The notes below the pieces were generated by a model that worked only from the letters and a program-made list of their open reading frames with translations, was not told where the DNA came from and made no database searches. This document shows positions 1-7,468 of a stretch of 64,000 nt of DNA, one piece after another (the first letter of the stretch is position 1; every line of letters starts with the position of its first letter). The translations under genes and the position numbers were made by a program. Source of the stretch: Arthrobacter sp. AQ5-06 (GTDB taxonomy: Bacteria; Actinomycetota; Actinomycetes; Actinomycetales; Micrococcaceae); the NCBI RefSeq assembly GCF_003287955.1, contig NZ_QMKP01000014.1, positions 1 through 64,000 of the forward strand, in the 5' to 3' direction.

Positions 1-595
1 CCGGCATGAGGCGCGGGTGCGGGTAGGAGGAGAGCGCGTGGCCTTCCTTGGACTTTTCCTGCCGGAATCCGTCCAGGTCCTCCTCGGCGAGCCGGCCTTC
101 CATGAACGCACGGGCGTACATGCCGGGCGAGGCGTGGCCCTGGAAGAAGACCTGGTCACCGCCGCCGGGGTGGTCCTTGCCGCGGAAGAAGTGGTTGAAG
201 CCGACCTCGTACAGGGTGGCGGCACCGGCGTAAGTGGAGATGTGTCCGCCCACGCCGATATCGGCCCGCTGCGCCCGGTGCACCATGATGGCCGCATTCC
301 AGCGCAGCCAGGCCCGGTACTTCCGCTCGATGTCCTCATCCCCCGGGAACGCCGTTTCCTGGTCCACGGGAATGGTGTTCACGTAGTCCGTGGTGGTCAC
401 CATCGGAACGCCCACGCTCTGGGCGCCGGCGCGCTGCAGCAGGCTGCGCATGATGTATTGGGCACGCCCAGTACCCTGTTCCTGAATCAGGGCATCCAGG
501 GACTCCAGCCATTCGGCGGTCTCTTCCGGATCACGATCAGGCAGCTGGTTTGTCAACCCGCTGAGGATATGGGAGATATCTTCTCCTGCAGCCAC
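1..595 (-). CDS. aceE: Pyruvate dehydrogenase E1 component, N-terminal part
   Basis: Homodimeric-type E1 of the pyruvate dehydrogenase complex: thiamine-diphosphate-dependent decarboxylation of pyruvate and transfer of the acetyl group to the lipoyl domain of E2. About 198 codons are present; the gene runs off the left edge. The N-terminus reads [17 protein letters not shown], followed by the helical region around [13 protein letters not shown] and [10 protein letters not shown], which is characteristic of actinobacterial AceE. GTG at 595 is chosen because AAGAGG lies six bases upstream; an in-frame TTG further upstream has no such site. A good promoter lies at 667-696. Identification rests on recognised family sequence, and is firm despite the truncation. 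Confidence 0.93.
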   Translation of the reverse strand, partial: MAAGEDISHILSGLTNQLPDRDPEETAEWLESLDALIQEQGTGRAQYIMRSLLQRAGAQSVGVPMVTTTDYVNTIPVDQETAFPGDEDIERKYRAWLRWNAAIMVHRAQRADIGVGGHISTYAGAATLYEVGFNHFFRGKDHPGGGDQVFFQGHASPGMYARAFMEGRLAEEDLDGFRQEKSKEGHALSSYPHPRLMP

Positions 596-666
596 GTCCA
601 GCCTCTTTTCATCGTTGAATAGTTGGCTCAAGTTTTCATTCTATGAGAAAACTTTATTGCATCTCG

Positions 667-696
667 AGATTATCCAAGCGGCGATCCACGCGTCAA
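667..696 (-). promoter_or_regulatory. Probable aceE promoter
   Basis: On the minus strand TTGACG (691-696) and TAATCT (667-672) are 18 bases apart, with about 65 bases of leader before the aceE GTG. This is a good housekeeping-sigma match; the start point is inferred. Confidence 0.6.
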
Positions 697-756
697 GGCG
701 AACCGACAGTCACAATCGGCGGCCAAGGGCTCTGCGCCCCCGGCCGCCGACGGGGA

Positions 757-783
757 CTGCCTGAAGCGAGCCCGCTCAGGCAG
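757..783 (-). terminator. Hairpin at the end of the hydantoinase operon
   Basis: CTGCCTGA (757-764) pairs with TCAGGCAG (776-783), whose first three bases are the stop codon of the last operon gene. There is no clear T-run, so it may only be a weak terminator between this operon and aceE. Confidence 0.4.
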
Positions 784-1507
784 ACGCGAGGAGCCTGCCC
801 CAGCGCGGGTCCAGCAGCGGTACGCCCGCCATCTTGAGGCAGTGCCACAGGGTGACAGCCACGGAATCCAACACCGGAACCCCAGTGCCGGCCTCGATCT
901 CGGCCGCGATGTTGGCGCCGTAGAGGTTGGTGCAGAGGTAGATCAAGGCATCCGGCTTGGACGCGGCGAGCTCCAGCGAACCCGGCCGCATTTCGTCAAC
1001 CGTGACCCGGCCGAAGGACTCGTTGTCACTCAGGCCCAGGAAGCGGTTGTCGATTGTTTTGATGCCGTCCTGTTCGTAGGACCGGATGATCGCCTCGTTG
1101 ACATCGGCGGTGTACGGGGTGAAGAGCCCGATGCGTTCGGTGCCGAAGCTCCGGAACGCCTCCATGTAGGCCAGGGTGGACGTGGTGGCCGGGATGCCCG
1201 TGGCGTCCGTGATTCCCTCCACGAGCTGGCGGTCATGGTCGGCGCCGAGCCAGGAGCCGGAGGTGCCGTTCCAGGCGAAGACGTCCACATCGGCGGTGGC
1301 GAGGAGTTCGGCGGCCGAACGCATGACCACGGCATCGAACTGCTTGTCCGAGGAATTATCCAAGGCAATCCGGGTGACCGGGATCCGGGTGAAATGAATG
1401 GTGACGTCGTCCCGCTCGCCCAGGATCCGGTAGCTCTGTGGTTCGAGGCAGGTGTTGGAGGACGGCACGATCATGCCGATGCGGGTTTTGCGTGTTTGGC
1501 TTGGCAC
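776..1507 (-). CDS. Arylmalonate decarboxylase/maleate isomerase-like protein
   Basis: Member of the Asp/Glu racemase superfamily, 243 aa. The first catalytic-cysteine position of maleate isomerases (usually a C-T-S motif) is here N80-G81-T82-S83, while the second cysteine is kept in L191-C192-T193-N194. A glycine before Thr-Ser, one C-terminal Cys and a Tyr in TPY (Y132) is the pattern of bacterial arylmalonate decarboxylase, which works with one cysteine. A decarboxylase or isomerase acting on a malonate-, maleate- or hydantoin-derived acid is therefore likelier than a two-base racemase. GTG start with AGGA upstream; nine bases after the hydantoinase stop, so it is the last gene of the operon. 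Substrate unknown. Confidence 0.75.
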   Translation of the reverse strand: MPSQTRKTRIGMIVPSSNTCLEPQSYRILGERDDVTIHFTRIPVTRIALDNSSDKQFDAVVMRSAAELLATADVDVFAWNGTSGSWLGADHDRQLVEGITDATGIPATTSTLAYMEAFRSFGTERIGLFTPYTADVNEAIIRSYEQDGIKTIDNRFLGLSDNESFGRVTVDEMRPGSLELAASKPDALIYLCTNLYGANIAAEIEAGTGVPVLDSVAVTLWHCLKMAGVPLLDPRWGRLLASA

Positions 1508-1516
1508 CGGGGTTTC

Positions 1517-2968
1517 CTAACTGGCGGCGTAGACGGCGGGGCGGGATTCCTGGGGCCAGGACAGGGCGTCGCGGTGTTCGGTGAATCCCTTGCGGGCCAC
1601 AAAGCGGCCAACAGCCCCGGGGTCATGGAAACCGGCGTCGTCCAGCACCACACGTCCGGCGGAGACGACGACGGCGGGCCAACCAGTCAGCGTCTGCCCT
1701 TCGAACGGCGAGAAGTCAGTACCCATGTGGAGAGCGACGCCGTCGACGGTGCGTTCCTCGGCGGGATCGAAGATGACGACGTCGGCGTCGAACCCCGGAG
1801 CGATGGTTCCTTTGCGGGGGAGGGCGTTGATGCGGGCCGGGCCGGCGGCGAAGACTTCGACGAAGTCCTCCACCCGGCGCTCTCCTCCGCTGGCCGAATC
1901 CATCATGGCGGTGAACGTGACAGGCATCCGGGTTTCGACGCCCGGGAGTCCGTGCGGCATTTCGCGGATGTCGTCCGTTCGCTCCCGCTTCTGCGTGAGG
2001 TCATAGCAGGAATGGTCGGAGGCGACGGTGTGGATGGCACCCGCGGCCAGCCGGTCCTTCAGCGCGGCCACGGTTTCGGCGCTGCGCATGGGCGGGCAGC
2101 AGGCGTACCACTCCGGCATCACCGATCCGTAGACACTGTCGTCAAGGGTCAGGTAGTGGGGACAGGTCTCGGAGTAGGCCTCCTGGCCGCGGCTGCGGGC
2201 CCCGGTGACCAGATCCACGGCGCCGGGAGTGGACTGGTGCACAAAGTAGACCGGGGCGCCGGTGTATTCGGCCATGGCCAGGGTTTCCTTGACCGAGACC
2301 TCTTCGGCCAGTTCAGGGCGCGTGCGGTGCAGGTGTTCGATGCTGATCCGTCCGTCGTCCGCGTGCTGCTGGGTGCAGTCCGCGATGATGGGGTCGTGCT
2401 CGGCATGGATGTAGGTGAGGCCGTCCAGACGGACCATCTCGCGCATGACCTTCAGGATGGTGTCCCCATCCGCCATCGTGGTGCCGCGGTTGGTGGTGTA
2501 CATCTTGACGGACCGGACGCCCTCGGCGGCGAGCTGCTCCAGCTGCCACGGCACGGTTTCGTCCCAGTTGACCACGGAGCCGTGCAGTGCGACGTCGCAC
2601 CGGGACTCCCGTGCCAGGACTTTCTTGGAAAGCACGGCGTCCAGCGGGGTTTCCCGGGCGTCCCGGGGGATGCCGAAGTCGATGATGGTGGTGGTGCCGC
2701 CCCACAAAGCGGCCGTCGACGTGGTCCGGTAGTCATCGAGGGTGCGGAACCGCCCGGTTATCTGGGCCACGTGGCAGTGTCCGTCGACGCCACCGGGAAT
2801 GACCAGCCGGCCGGCGGCATCGATGGTGCGCGTGCCGGCGGGGACAGGCCCGGCGGCGTCCACCAGCCGGTCGATGCGGCCCTCCCGGACCACAACGTGG
2901 GCCTGTTGGCGGCCGAAGCTGTTGACCACGGTGCCGTTGGCGATCACGAGTTCTGGGGTGTTGGACAT
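1517..2968 (-). CDS. Dihydropyrimidinase/hydantoinase-type amidohydrolase
   Basis: Cytoplasmic binuclear-metal cyclic amidase, 483 aa, opening hydantoin- or dihydropyrimidine-type rings. Metal ligands can be read: H64 and H66 in VDGHCHV, the carbamylated lysine K155 in SVKMY, H188 in YIHAE, H244 in FVHQS and D318 in ASDHS. Length and motif order fit D-hydantoinase/dihydropyrimidinase; the conserved allantoinase sequence after the HxH motif is absent, so I prefer hydantoinase although urate genes lie nearby. AGGAGG precedes the ATG. It sits between a hydantoin-racemase-like gene and an arylmalonate-decarboxylase-like gene and shares their transcript. Confidence 0.88.
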   Translation of the reverse strand: MSNTPELVIANGTVVNSFGRQQAHVVVREGRIDRLVDAAGPVPAGTRTIDAAGRLVIPGGVDGHCHVAQITGRFRTLDDYRTTSTAALWGGTTTIIDFGIPRDARETPLDAVLSKKVLARESRCDVALHGSVVNWDETVPWQLEQLAAEGVRSVKMYTTNRGTTMADGDTILKVMREMVRLDGLTYIHAEHDPIIADCTQQHADDGRISIEHLHRTRPELAEEVSVKETLAMAEYTGAPVYFVHQSTPGAVDLVTGARSRGQEAYSETCPHYLTLDDSVYGSVMPEWYACCPPMRSAETVAALKDRLAAGAIHTVASDHSCYDLTQKRERTDDIREMPHGLPGVETRMPVTFTAMMDSASGGERRVEDFVEVFAAGPARINALPRKGTIAPGFDADVVIFDPAEERTVDGVALHMGTDFSPFEGQTLTGWPAVVVSAGRVVLDDAGFHDPGAVGRFVARKGFTEHRDALSWPQESRPAVYAAS

Positions 2969-2992
2969 CGGTGTCCTCCTAAGTAGAAGTAG

Positions 2993-3796
2993 CTAGTTGG
3001 CCGGTGCGGGCGAAGCCGGCTGGGTGGCGCCCGCGGCGGCGTTCTGCGCGGTGGTGAGGGCGGCGTCCAGGTTTCCGGAGAGGCCGCGGCGGGCCTTGGC
3101 GGGGGGAGCTGCGAAGGCGCCGGCGCGGTGCGGGCCGGAATCGAGGCCGATGACGGCTTCCGCCATCCGGATGCCCGCGGAAATCCCGTCCACCACGGGG
3201 ACCCCTATCTGCCCGCGGAGTTCGCGGGCCAGGCCGGCGAGCGGCGCGCCGGCGAGGATCACGACGTCGGCCCCGTCCTCAGAGACCGCCTGGTGGCTGA
3301 GTGCCAGCAGAGTTGCCTTGAAGTCCTGCTGCACCGAGGCGATGCCGTGGAGCGACTCGTTGATGGAGCGGATCGACGCCAGCCGGCCGCCGAGGCCAAA
3401 GCGCTCCACGCAGTCCTGGTACCAGGGCCGGATCCGGTCCGAGATGGCGATGATGGAGAACCGGTGTCCCTGCAGGGCGGCGGCGCAGAGTGCAGCCTCG
3501 GTGATCCCGATAACGGGGATGTCGGCGAGTTCCTTCAGCGCCGGCATCCCGGGGTCGCCGAATGCGGCCACGACAACGCCGTCGACGCTGGCGCCGTCGC
3601 AGGTGTATTGGGCGATGATTTCGGCGACGGCTCCCGCCGCGATCAGGGACTCAAAGCGGGTTTCGATGTATTCGACGCCGTACCCTGCGGTCCGGACCAC
3701 GAGTTCGGTCCCGGGGGCGGCGGAGCGGAGGGCCTCCGCCTCGATCAGGGCGGTAACGTCGTCGCTGATATTGGGGTTGATGACAAGAAGTTTCAT
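2993..3796 (-). CDS. Hydantoin/allantoin-racemase-like protein lacking both catalytic cysteines
   Basis: Asp/Glu racemase superfamily protein, 267 aa, with the N-terminal signature INPN and the loop AFGDPGM (78-84) typical of hydantoin racemases. These enzymes use two cysteines, in CFGDPG and in a later L-G-C-A-G segment. Here the first is Ala78 and the second segment reads LAGAPLAG (181-188), so both are missing. Classical two-base racemisation therefore looks impossible, and it may bind a ligand, decarboxylate or catalyse another reaction. The C-terminus (about 235-267) is an Ala/Pro-rich tail. Its ATG overlaps the GntR stop in ATGA, implying translational coupling. Confidence 0.78.
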   Translation of the reverse strand: MKLLVINPNISDDVTALIEAEALRSAAPGTELVVRTAGYGVEYIETRFESLIAAGAVAEIIAQYTCDGASVDGVVVAAFGDPGMPALKELADIPVIGITEAALCAAALQGHRFSIIAISDRIRPWYQDCVERFGLGGRLASIRSINESLHGIASVQQDFKATLLALSHQAVSEDGADVVILAGAPLAGLARELRGQIGVPVVDGISAGIRMAEAVIGLDSGPHRAGAFAAPPAKARRGLSGNLDAALTTAQNAAAGATQPASPAPAN

Positions 3797-4476
3797 TGGT
3801 TCTTCCGACGAAGGGCGGGTTCGGTCCGGCTGAAATCCTCCGGAAACTGATCGCGGTATTTGCTGATGTGCGACGCCGATTGGGCGGCTGCCCGGTCCGG
3901 GTCGCCACTGGCGATGGCGACGTAGAGGGCGCGGTGTTCTTCGATGAGCTCCGGCAGGTCGCTGACGTGGCGGAAGAGCCAGTGCATGCGGCCCTGGAGC
4001 GGTTCCAGTGCGGACTTGAGGAAGCCGTTGTCCGCGATCCGGGTGATGGCATCGTGGAATTCGCTGTTGGCCCGGTGGGCATCCATTATGGCGCCCATGG
4101 CCAGGCAGCGGTCTGCCTCGTGCAGAAGACCTATAAGGCCACTGAGGTCTTCGGGGGTGGCGCGGGTGGCGGCCAAGCGGCAGGCAAGCACCTCGAGTGA
4201 CTGCCTCACGTCGAACAGATCCTCGACGTCCTTGGGGCTCAGGGTGCTGACCTCGACTCCGCGGGCGCCGCGGTCGCTGATGAGCCCTTCTTGGCGCAGC
4301 ATGCGGAGCGCTTCGCGGACGGGAAGCCGTGAGACGTTGAATTCAGCAGCGAGGTCGCGTTCCACCAGCCTGGTGCCGGGAACGTAGTGCCCTTCAAAGA
4401 TCCTGTTGCGGAGGGTGTCCCGGACAGCCTCCCGAAGGGGGCGTTCCTTGTCCTGGGTCTCTTCTGCGCTATGCAT
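3793..4476 (-). CDS. GntR-family (FadR/FCD type) regulator
   Basis: Transcription regulator, 227 aa. Residues about 12-80 form a winged helix with the signature DLAAEFNVSRLPVREALR, and about 85-215 form the all-helical FCD effector-binding domain. Start taken at MHSAEE, four bases after GGAG; an upstream in-frame ATG at 4505 is possible. It is the second gene of the operon, between the transporter and the racemase-like gene, and very probably controls its own operon by binding the GGGATCCC palindromes at 6026-6049. The ligand is likely the transported acid or hydantoin derivative. Confidence 0.88.
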   Translation of the reverse strand: MHSAEETQDKERPLREAVRDTLRNRIFEGHYVPGTRLVERDLAAEFNVSRLPVREALRMLRQEGLISDRGARGVEVSTLSPKDVEDLFDVRQSLEVLACRLAATRATPEDLSGLIGLLHEADRCLAMGAIMDAHRANSEFHDAITRIADNGFLKSALEPLQGRMHWLFRHVSDLPELIEEHRALYVAIASGDPDRAAAQSASHISKYRDQFPEDFSRTEPALRRKNQ

Positions 4477-4544
4477 GTTTCTCCACTTTCGGTTCTTATC
4501 TGGCATTGCGTTCCCGGCTACAGGAACAGGTGTGTGTGGCCAGC

Positions 4545-5885
4545 TTAGACAGGTAGCCGCTTGTTGTAGTTCAGGGTCAGCACCGAGGCGCCCATGATGA
4601 TTGCGGATCCCACGAAGTACAGCAGAGCCCAGGTGTAGGAGCCGGTGGCGCCCACGATCAGGCCCACGGCTATCGGGGTGACGAAACCGGCGATGTTGCC
4701 GCTGAAGTTCATGGCGCCGCCCAGGACGCCGGCGTTCGTCCGGCCGCCCAGGATGGAGGGGATGCTCCAGAACAGACCCACCCAGCGGAGGAAGAACATG
4801 ACTACGGACAGGAGGACAACGGCGGTCGTCGAGTCGGCAACGATGGTAACTCCGATGAGGCCGCCGATCACCACGATGCTGGAGATGCCGAGGAGAGTCC
4901 GCATAACGAGGTTGGCCGAAGCTCCGGAGTTGCGCCATTTGTCCGCGATGGTGCCGCCCAGGATTTCCCCGACAAATCCGGCGCCGAAGATCACGAAGGT
5001 GGACCAGCCGATGGTCTTGAGGTCAAAACCCTTGGCCTGGGCCAAGTACAGCGGCCCCCACGTCAGCAAGCCATAAAAAACGCCGTTGAAACCCAGCCAG
5101 CCGAAGCACATGGCCCAGAAAGACCGGAACCGCAGGTAAGGGAGAAGCGCGCGCTTGCCCTTGCTGCCGCCCAGCTCAGCCTCAGCATCCTCCGCGGCAT
5201 GGGAGGCCTCGAGGTACTCGGCCTCGGCGTCGTTGACGCCCCGGTGCTGGCGGGGGTTATCGCGGACATACCACCAGACGGCCAGGCCCATCAGCACCGT
5301 GGCGGCGCCGGCGATGATGAACGCGAGGCGCCAGCTGCCGGTGGAGGCGATCAGGCCGGCAATGAGGATGCCGCCTAGGCCGGCACCGAGGGGGGCGCCG
5401 GCGTCGAGGATGGTGGCACCGCGTCCACGCTCGGATTTGTGCATCCAGATCGCGTTCAGCTTGCCACCGGCGGGCATAACGCCGGCTTCCGTAACGCCGA
5501 TACCCATCCGGGCAATGAACATGCTGAGGAAACCGCCCGCGAAGCCGGAGGCGGCCGTGGCTGCGCCCCATCCGACGCAGGACGCCGTCATGACCTTGCG
5601 GGGACCGAACTTGTCGATCAGCAGGCCTACTGGGACCTGCATCAGAGCGTAGGTCCAGAAGAAGGCTGAGAGCAGGAGGCCCACGAGCTCCGGGGCGAGA
5701 TTGAATTCTTTCTGGATGATCGGGAGGGCCACCGAGATGGACCCCCGGTCGATGTAGTTGACGGCCACGAGGACAAGCAGGAGCAGGAACATTTTCCAGC
5801 GGACGTTGGTGCGACGTTGCACGCCGTCCTTGCCGGTTTTGTCGTCGGGGAGCGGTACTGCGGTTTCAGTATTTTGAACAGACAC
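4545..5885 (-). CDS. MFS transporter, anion:cation symporter (ACS) type
   Basis: 446 aa integral membrane protein with about 12 membrane segments. The N-terminal NYIDRGSISVALP is the ACS hallmark shared by hexuronate, tartrate, phthalate and ureide transporters; LIDKFGPRK is the loop 2-3 motif and GVTEAGVMPAG follows in helix 4-5. It is the first gene of the operon and presumably imports the acidic or ureide substrate processed by the downstream enzymes. A leader of roughly 165 bases separates it from the promoter at 6054-6082. Confidence 0.88.
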   Translation of the reverse strand: MSVQNTETAVPLPDDKTGKDGVQRRTNVRWKMFLLLLVLVAVNYIDRGSISVALPIIQKEFNLAPELVGLLLSAFFWTYALMQVPVGLLIDKFGPRKVMTASCVGWGAATAASGFAGGFLSMFIARMGIGVTEAGVMPAGGKLNAIWMHKSERGRGATILDAGAPLGAGLGGILIAGLIASTGSWRLAFIIAGAATVLMGLAVWWYVRDNPRQHRGVNDAEAEYLEASHAAEDAEAELGGSKGKRALLPYLRFRSFWAMCFGWLGFNGVFYGLLTWGPLYLAQAKGFDLKTIGWSTFVIFGAGFVGEILGGTIADKWRNSGASANLVMRTLLGISSIVVIGGLIGVTIVADSTTAVVLLSVVMFFLRWVGLFWSIPSILGGRTNAGVLGGAMNFSGNIAGFVTPIAVGLIVGATGSYTWALLYFVGSAIIMGASVLTLNYNKRLPV

Positions 5886-6025
5886 AACTTCTCCTTTGAA
5901 GAGAGGAAGATTGCAGACGGGAAAAGACCTGGGTATTCGCGGGGCAGGAGGCCTGCTGGTGGGGCGTCCTGGGTTCCATCCGGACGAGCCGCCAATGAAC
6001 GGCGACTCGGGATCCGCAACCTTTT

Positions 6026-6049
6026 GGGATCCCGCTTTGGGATCCCAAA
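6026..6049. promoter_or_regulatory. Paired palindromic operator, probably for the GntR regulator
   Basis: GGGATCCC occurs at 6026-6033 and again inside TTTGGGATCCCAAA at 6036-6049, thirteen bases centre to centre. The pair starts immediately downstream of the -10 box of the transporter promoter, where bound repressor would block initiation. The symmetry and length fit FCD-type GntR operators. Confidence 0.6.
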
Positions 6050-6053
6050 ATTT

Positions 6054-6082
6054 AGAATAGAAGTGACCCGCGCCACTGTCAA
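6054..6082 (-). promoter_or_regulatory. Strong promoter of the transporter-hydantoinase operon
   Basis: Minus strand: consensus TTGACA (6077-6082), 17-base spacer, TATTCT (6054-6059). The best sigma-70-type promoter I can see in the window; it points at the ACS transporter gene and abuts the GGGATCCC operators. Confidence 0.7.
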
Positions 6083-6207
6083 GGAATTTGTTCTGTTGTG
6101 GCCCGCCGGGGCCAAATCACCGATTGTGACAGCTGCCGATGTGGGGATCCGGCGGGCGGCGTGGTTGCGGCGGGCATGGAGATATCGGGGGGCGGGCGAT
6201 GGGCGCA

Positions 6208-6244
6208 CAGGAAGGGCCCGCGGCGTCGCCGCGGACCCTTCCTG
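6208..6244 (-). terminator. GC-rich hairpin after uraH
   Basis: CAGGAAGGG and CCCTTCCTG flank an inner CGCGGCG/CGCCGCG stem. Position just downstream of the uraH stop suggests a terminator for the urate operon; no long T-run. Confidence 0.5.
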
Positions 6245-6276
6245 TTGTGGCAGGTTTCCGGCAGGTGCCGGTGTGC

Positions 6277-6618
6277 TCAGCTGCCCCGGTAGGTGGAATA
6301 GGCGAACGGGCTCAGCAAGAGCGGCACGTGGTAGTGGGCCTCCGACTCCACCACACCAAAGGTGAGGGTCACCTCCGGGAAGAACGTCTCGGTGCCGCTG
6401 GCGGCGAAGTACTTGCCCGTGTCGAAGGCCAGGCGGTAGGTCCCCGAAGGCAGCCGATCCGGTCCCAGCTGTTTGATGCGTCCGTCGGCATCGGTGGCAC
6501 CCTCGGCGATCTGGACCCAACGCTCGCCGTCGAGCACGTGGAGGGTTACGGGGACCTCGGCCGCCGGTTTTCCCGAGCCGGTATCGAGTACATGGGTGGT
6601 GACGTGGGAAGTGCTCAT
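6277..6618 (-). CDS. uraH: 5-hydroxyisourate hydrolase (transthyretin-like)
   Basis: 113 aa, the usual length of bacterial HIU hydrolase. It hydrolyses 5-hydroxyisourate, the product of urate oxidase, to OHCU. The N-terminal S-H-V-T-T-H-V-L-D-T and the C-terminal tetrapeptide YRGS are the family signatures that form the active site. Its ATG overlaps the uraD stop codon, so the two successive enzymes of (S)-allantoin formation are made together. No urate oxidase gene is visible in the window. Confidence 0.95.
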   Translation of the reverse strand: MSTSHVTTHVLDTGSGKPAAEVPVTLHVLDGERWVQIAEGATDADGRIKQLGPDRLPSGTYRLAFDTGKYFAASGTETFFPEVTLTFGVVESEAHYHVPLLLSPFAYSTYRGS

Positions 6619-7112
6619 CTGCCCATCAGTCCTTCGAGTCGGAGCACTGCGATTTCCCGCAACTGCTGGCCAATGATTGATTGTTCTGCTTCGGGGGTGT
6701 GGGCGAGCCTGGCGTTGAGGGCGGCCAGGATCTCCTCGCGGCTGCGGCCGGCAGCGCGGATCAGGAACACCTGCCCGAACTTCTCCTCGTAGGCCCGGTT
6801 ACCTTCCGCCAGGGCCTCGGCGACGGCCGCGTCGGCCACGCCCAGTCCGGCCTGTTCCGACTGGGACAGCCTGGCTTCCGCGCTGTCCCCCTGGGCCCGC
6901 TCGCCGATCCGCGGATGGTGGGCGAGAGCTGCTTCGATCTCCGCCGGGGTGAACGGGTTGGCTGCGCCGCGGCCCGCCGCCAGAAGCGCGTCGAGACTGG
7001 AATAGGGCCGCGCGTCGGCGAGTTCGTCGATCCAGCGGTGGATGTCCAGGCAGGGGCGCAGGAAATCGGCAGCCTCCGGGCCGCCGGCGGCGTTGAACTG
7101 TTCAAGATGCAT
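6615..7112 (-). CDS. uraD: OHCU decarboxylase
   Basis: 2-oxo-4-hydroxy-4-carboxy-5-ureidoimidazoline decarboxylase, 165 aa, giving (S)-allantoin stereospecifically. The motif HHPRIGE (65-71) contains the catalytic histidine, and the following SxxEQxGL segment is conserved in the family. ATG with GAGGA upstream. First gene of the uraD-uraH operon, with a promoter and palindromes at 7159-7216. Confidence 0.93.
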   Translation of the reverse strand: MHLEQFNAAGGPEAADFLRPCLDIHRWIDELADARPYSSLDALLAAGRGAANPFTPAEIEAALAHHPRIGERAQGDSAEARLSQSEQAGLGVADAAVAEALAEGNRAYEEKFGQVFLIRAAGRSREEILAALNARLAHTPEAEQSIIGQQLREIAVLRLEGLMGR

Positions 7113-7158
7113 AAAACAGGTCCTCGTGTTTCGATGCTGGCATCCACGGTGTAGGGCT

Positions 7159-7216
7159 ATGCGGATACTTTATTCCGCATCATGGAACTGTTATTTCAGC
7201 ATATGCAAAAAGTCAA
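7159..7216 (-). promoter_or_regulatory. uraD promoter with palindromic operator
   Basis: Minus strand TTGACT (7211-7216), 17 bases, TAACAG (7188-7193). Directly downstream is ATGCGGA (7159-7165) facing TCCGCAT (7174-7180). A second, weaker symmetry TTCC/GGAA (7173-7187) overlaps it and resembles IclR-type sites. The binding protein is not identifiable here. Confidence 0.45.
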
Positions 7217-7276
7217 CCGCACGGACCTGCGGGTGTCAACTTCCGGGACGCTGCTTGGGTGACGCCTCAACGGAAA

Positions 7277-7310
7277 GCGGACGACGGCGGGAGGTCCCGC
7301 CGTCGTCCGC
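7277..7310. terminator. Repeated hairpin, copy 1
   Basis: GCGGACGACGGCGGGA pairs perfectly with the opposite arm around GG; AAA before and TCTTT after. The core GGCGGGAGGTCCCGCC recurs in copies at 8266 and 10811, with degenerate relatives at 8777, 11336 and 15839. Here it lies between two divergent genes. Confidence 0.65.
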
Positions 7311-7468
7311 TCTTTCTGATCCAGGGGCGCAGGTCAGGCGAGCCTGCGCCGGATCAGGGCCGACGCCTGGTCAACCACCACGAAATGTTGCGTTAGATAA
7401 GGAAGCGAGCGAACACCTTGGAGGGTACTGCCTCCGGGCGCGGTGCTCTTCTCCGGTATCGTGGGTCC

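Larger units (their letters stand above)
7113..7468. other. Divergent intergenic region between uraD and the MpaB-like gene
   Basis: Holds the uraD promoter and operator and the hairpin at 7277-7310. No gene found. The hairpin is oddly placed, since both flanking genes point away from it. Confidence 0.6.

Noticed and set aside
1517..2968. Reading the hydantoinase as allantoinase because urate genes are near
   Set aside because: The allantoinase-specific sequence after the HxH motif is absent and the protein follows the hydantoinase/dihydropyrimidinase pattern.
842..2986. Very long plus-strand open frame (714 codons) opposite the hydantoinase and AMDase-like genes
   Set aside because: Asp/Val/Gly-rich shadow of two well-supported minus-strand genes; typical of high-GC antisense frames.
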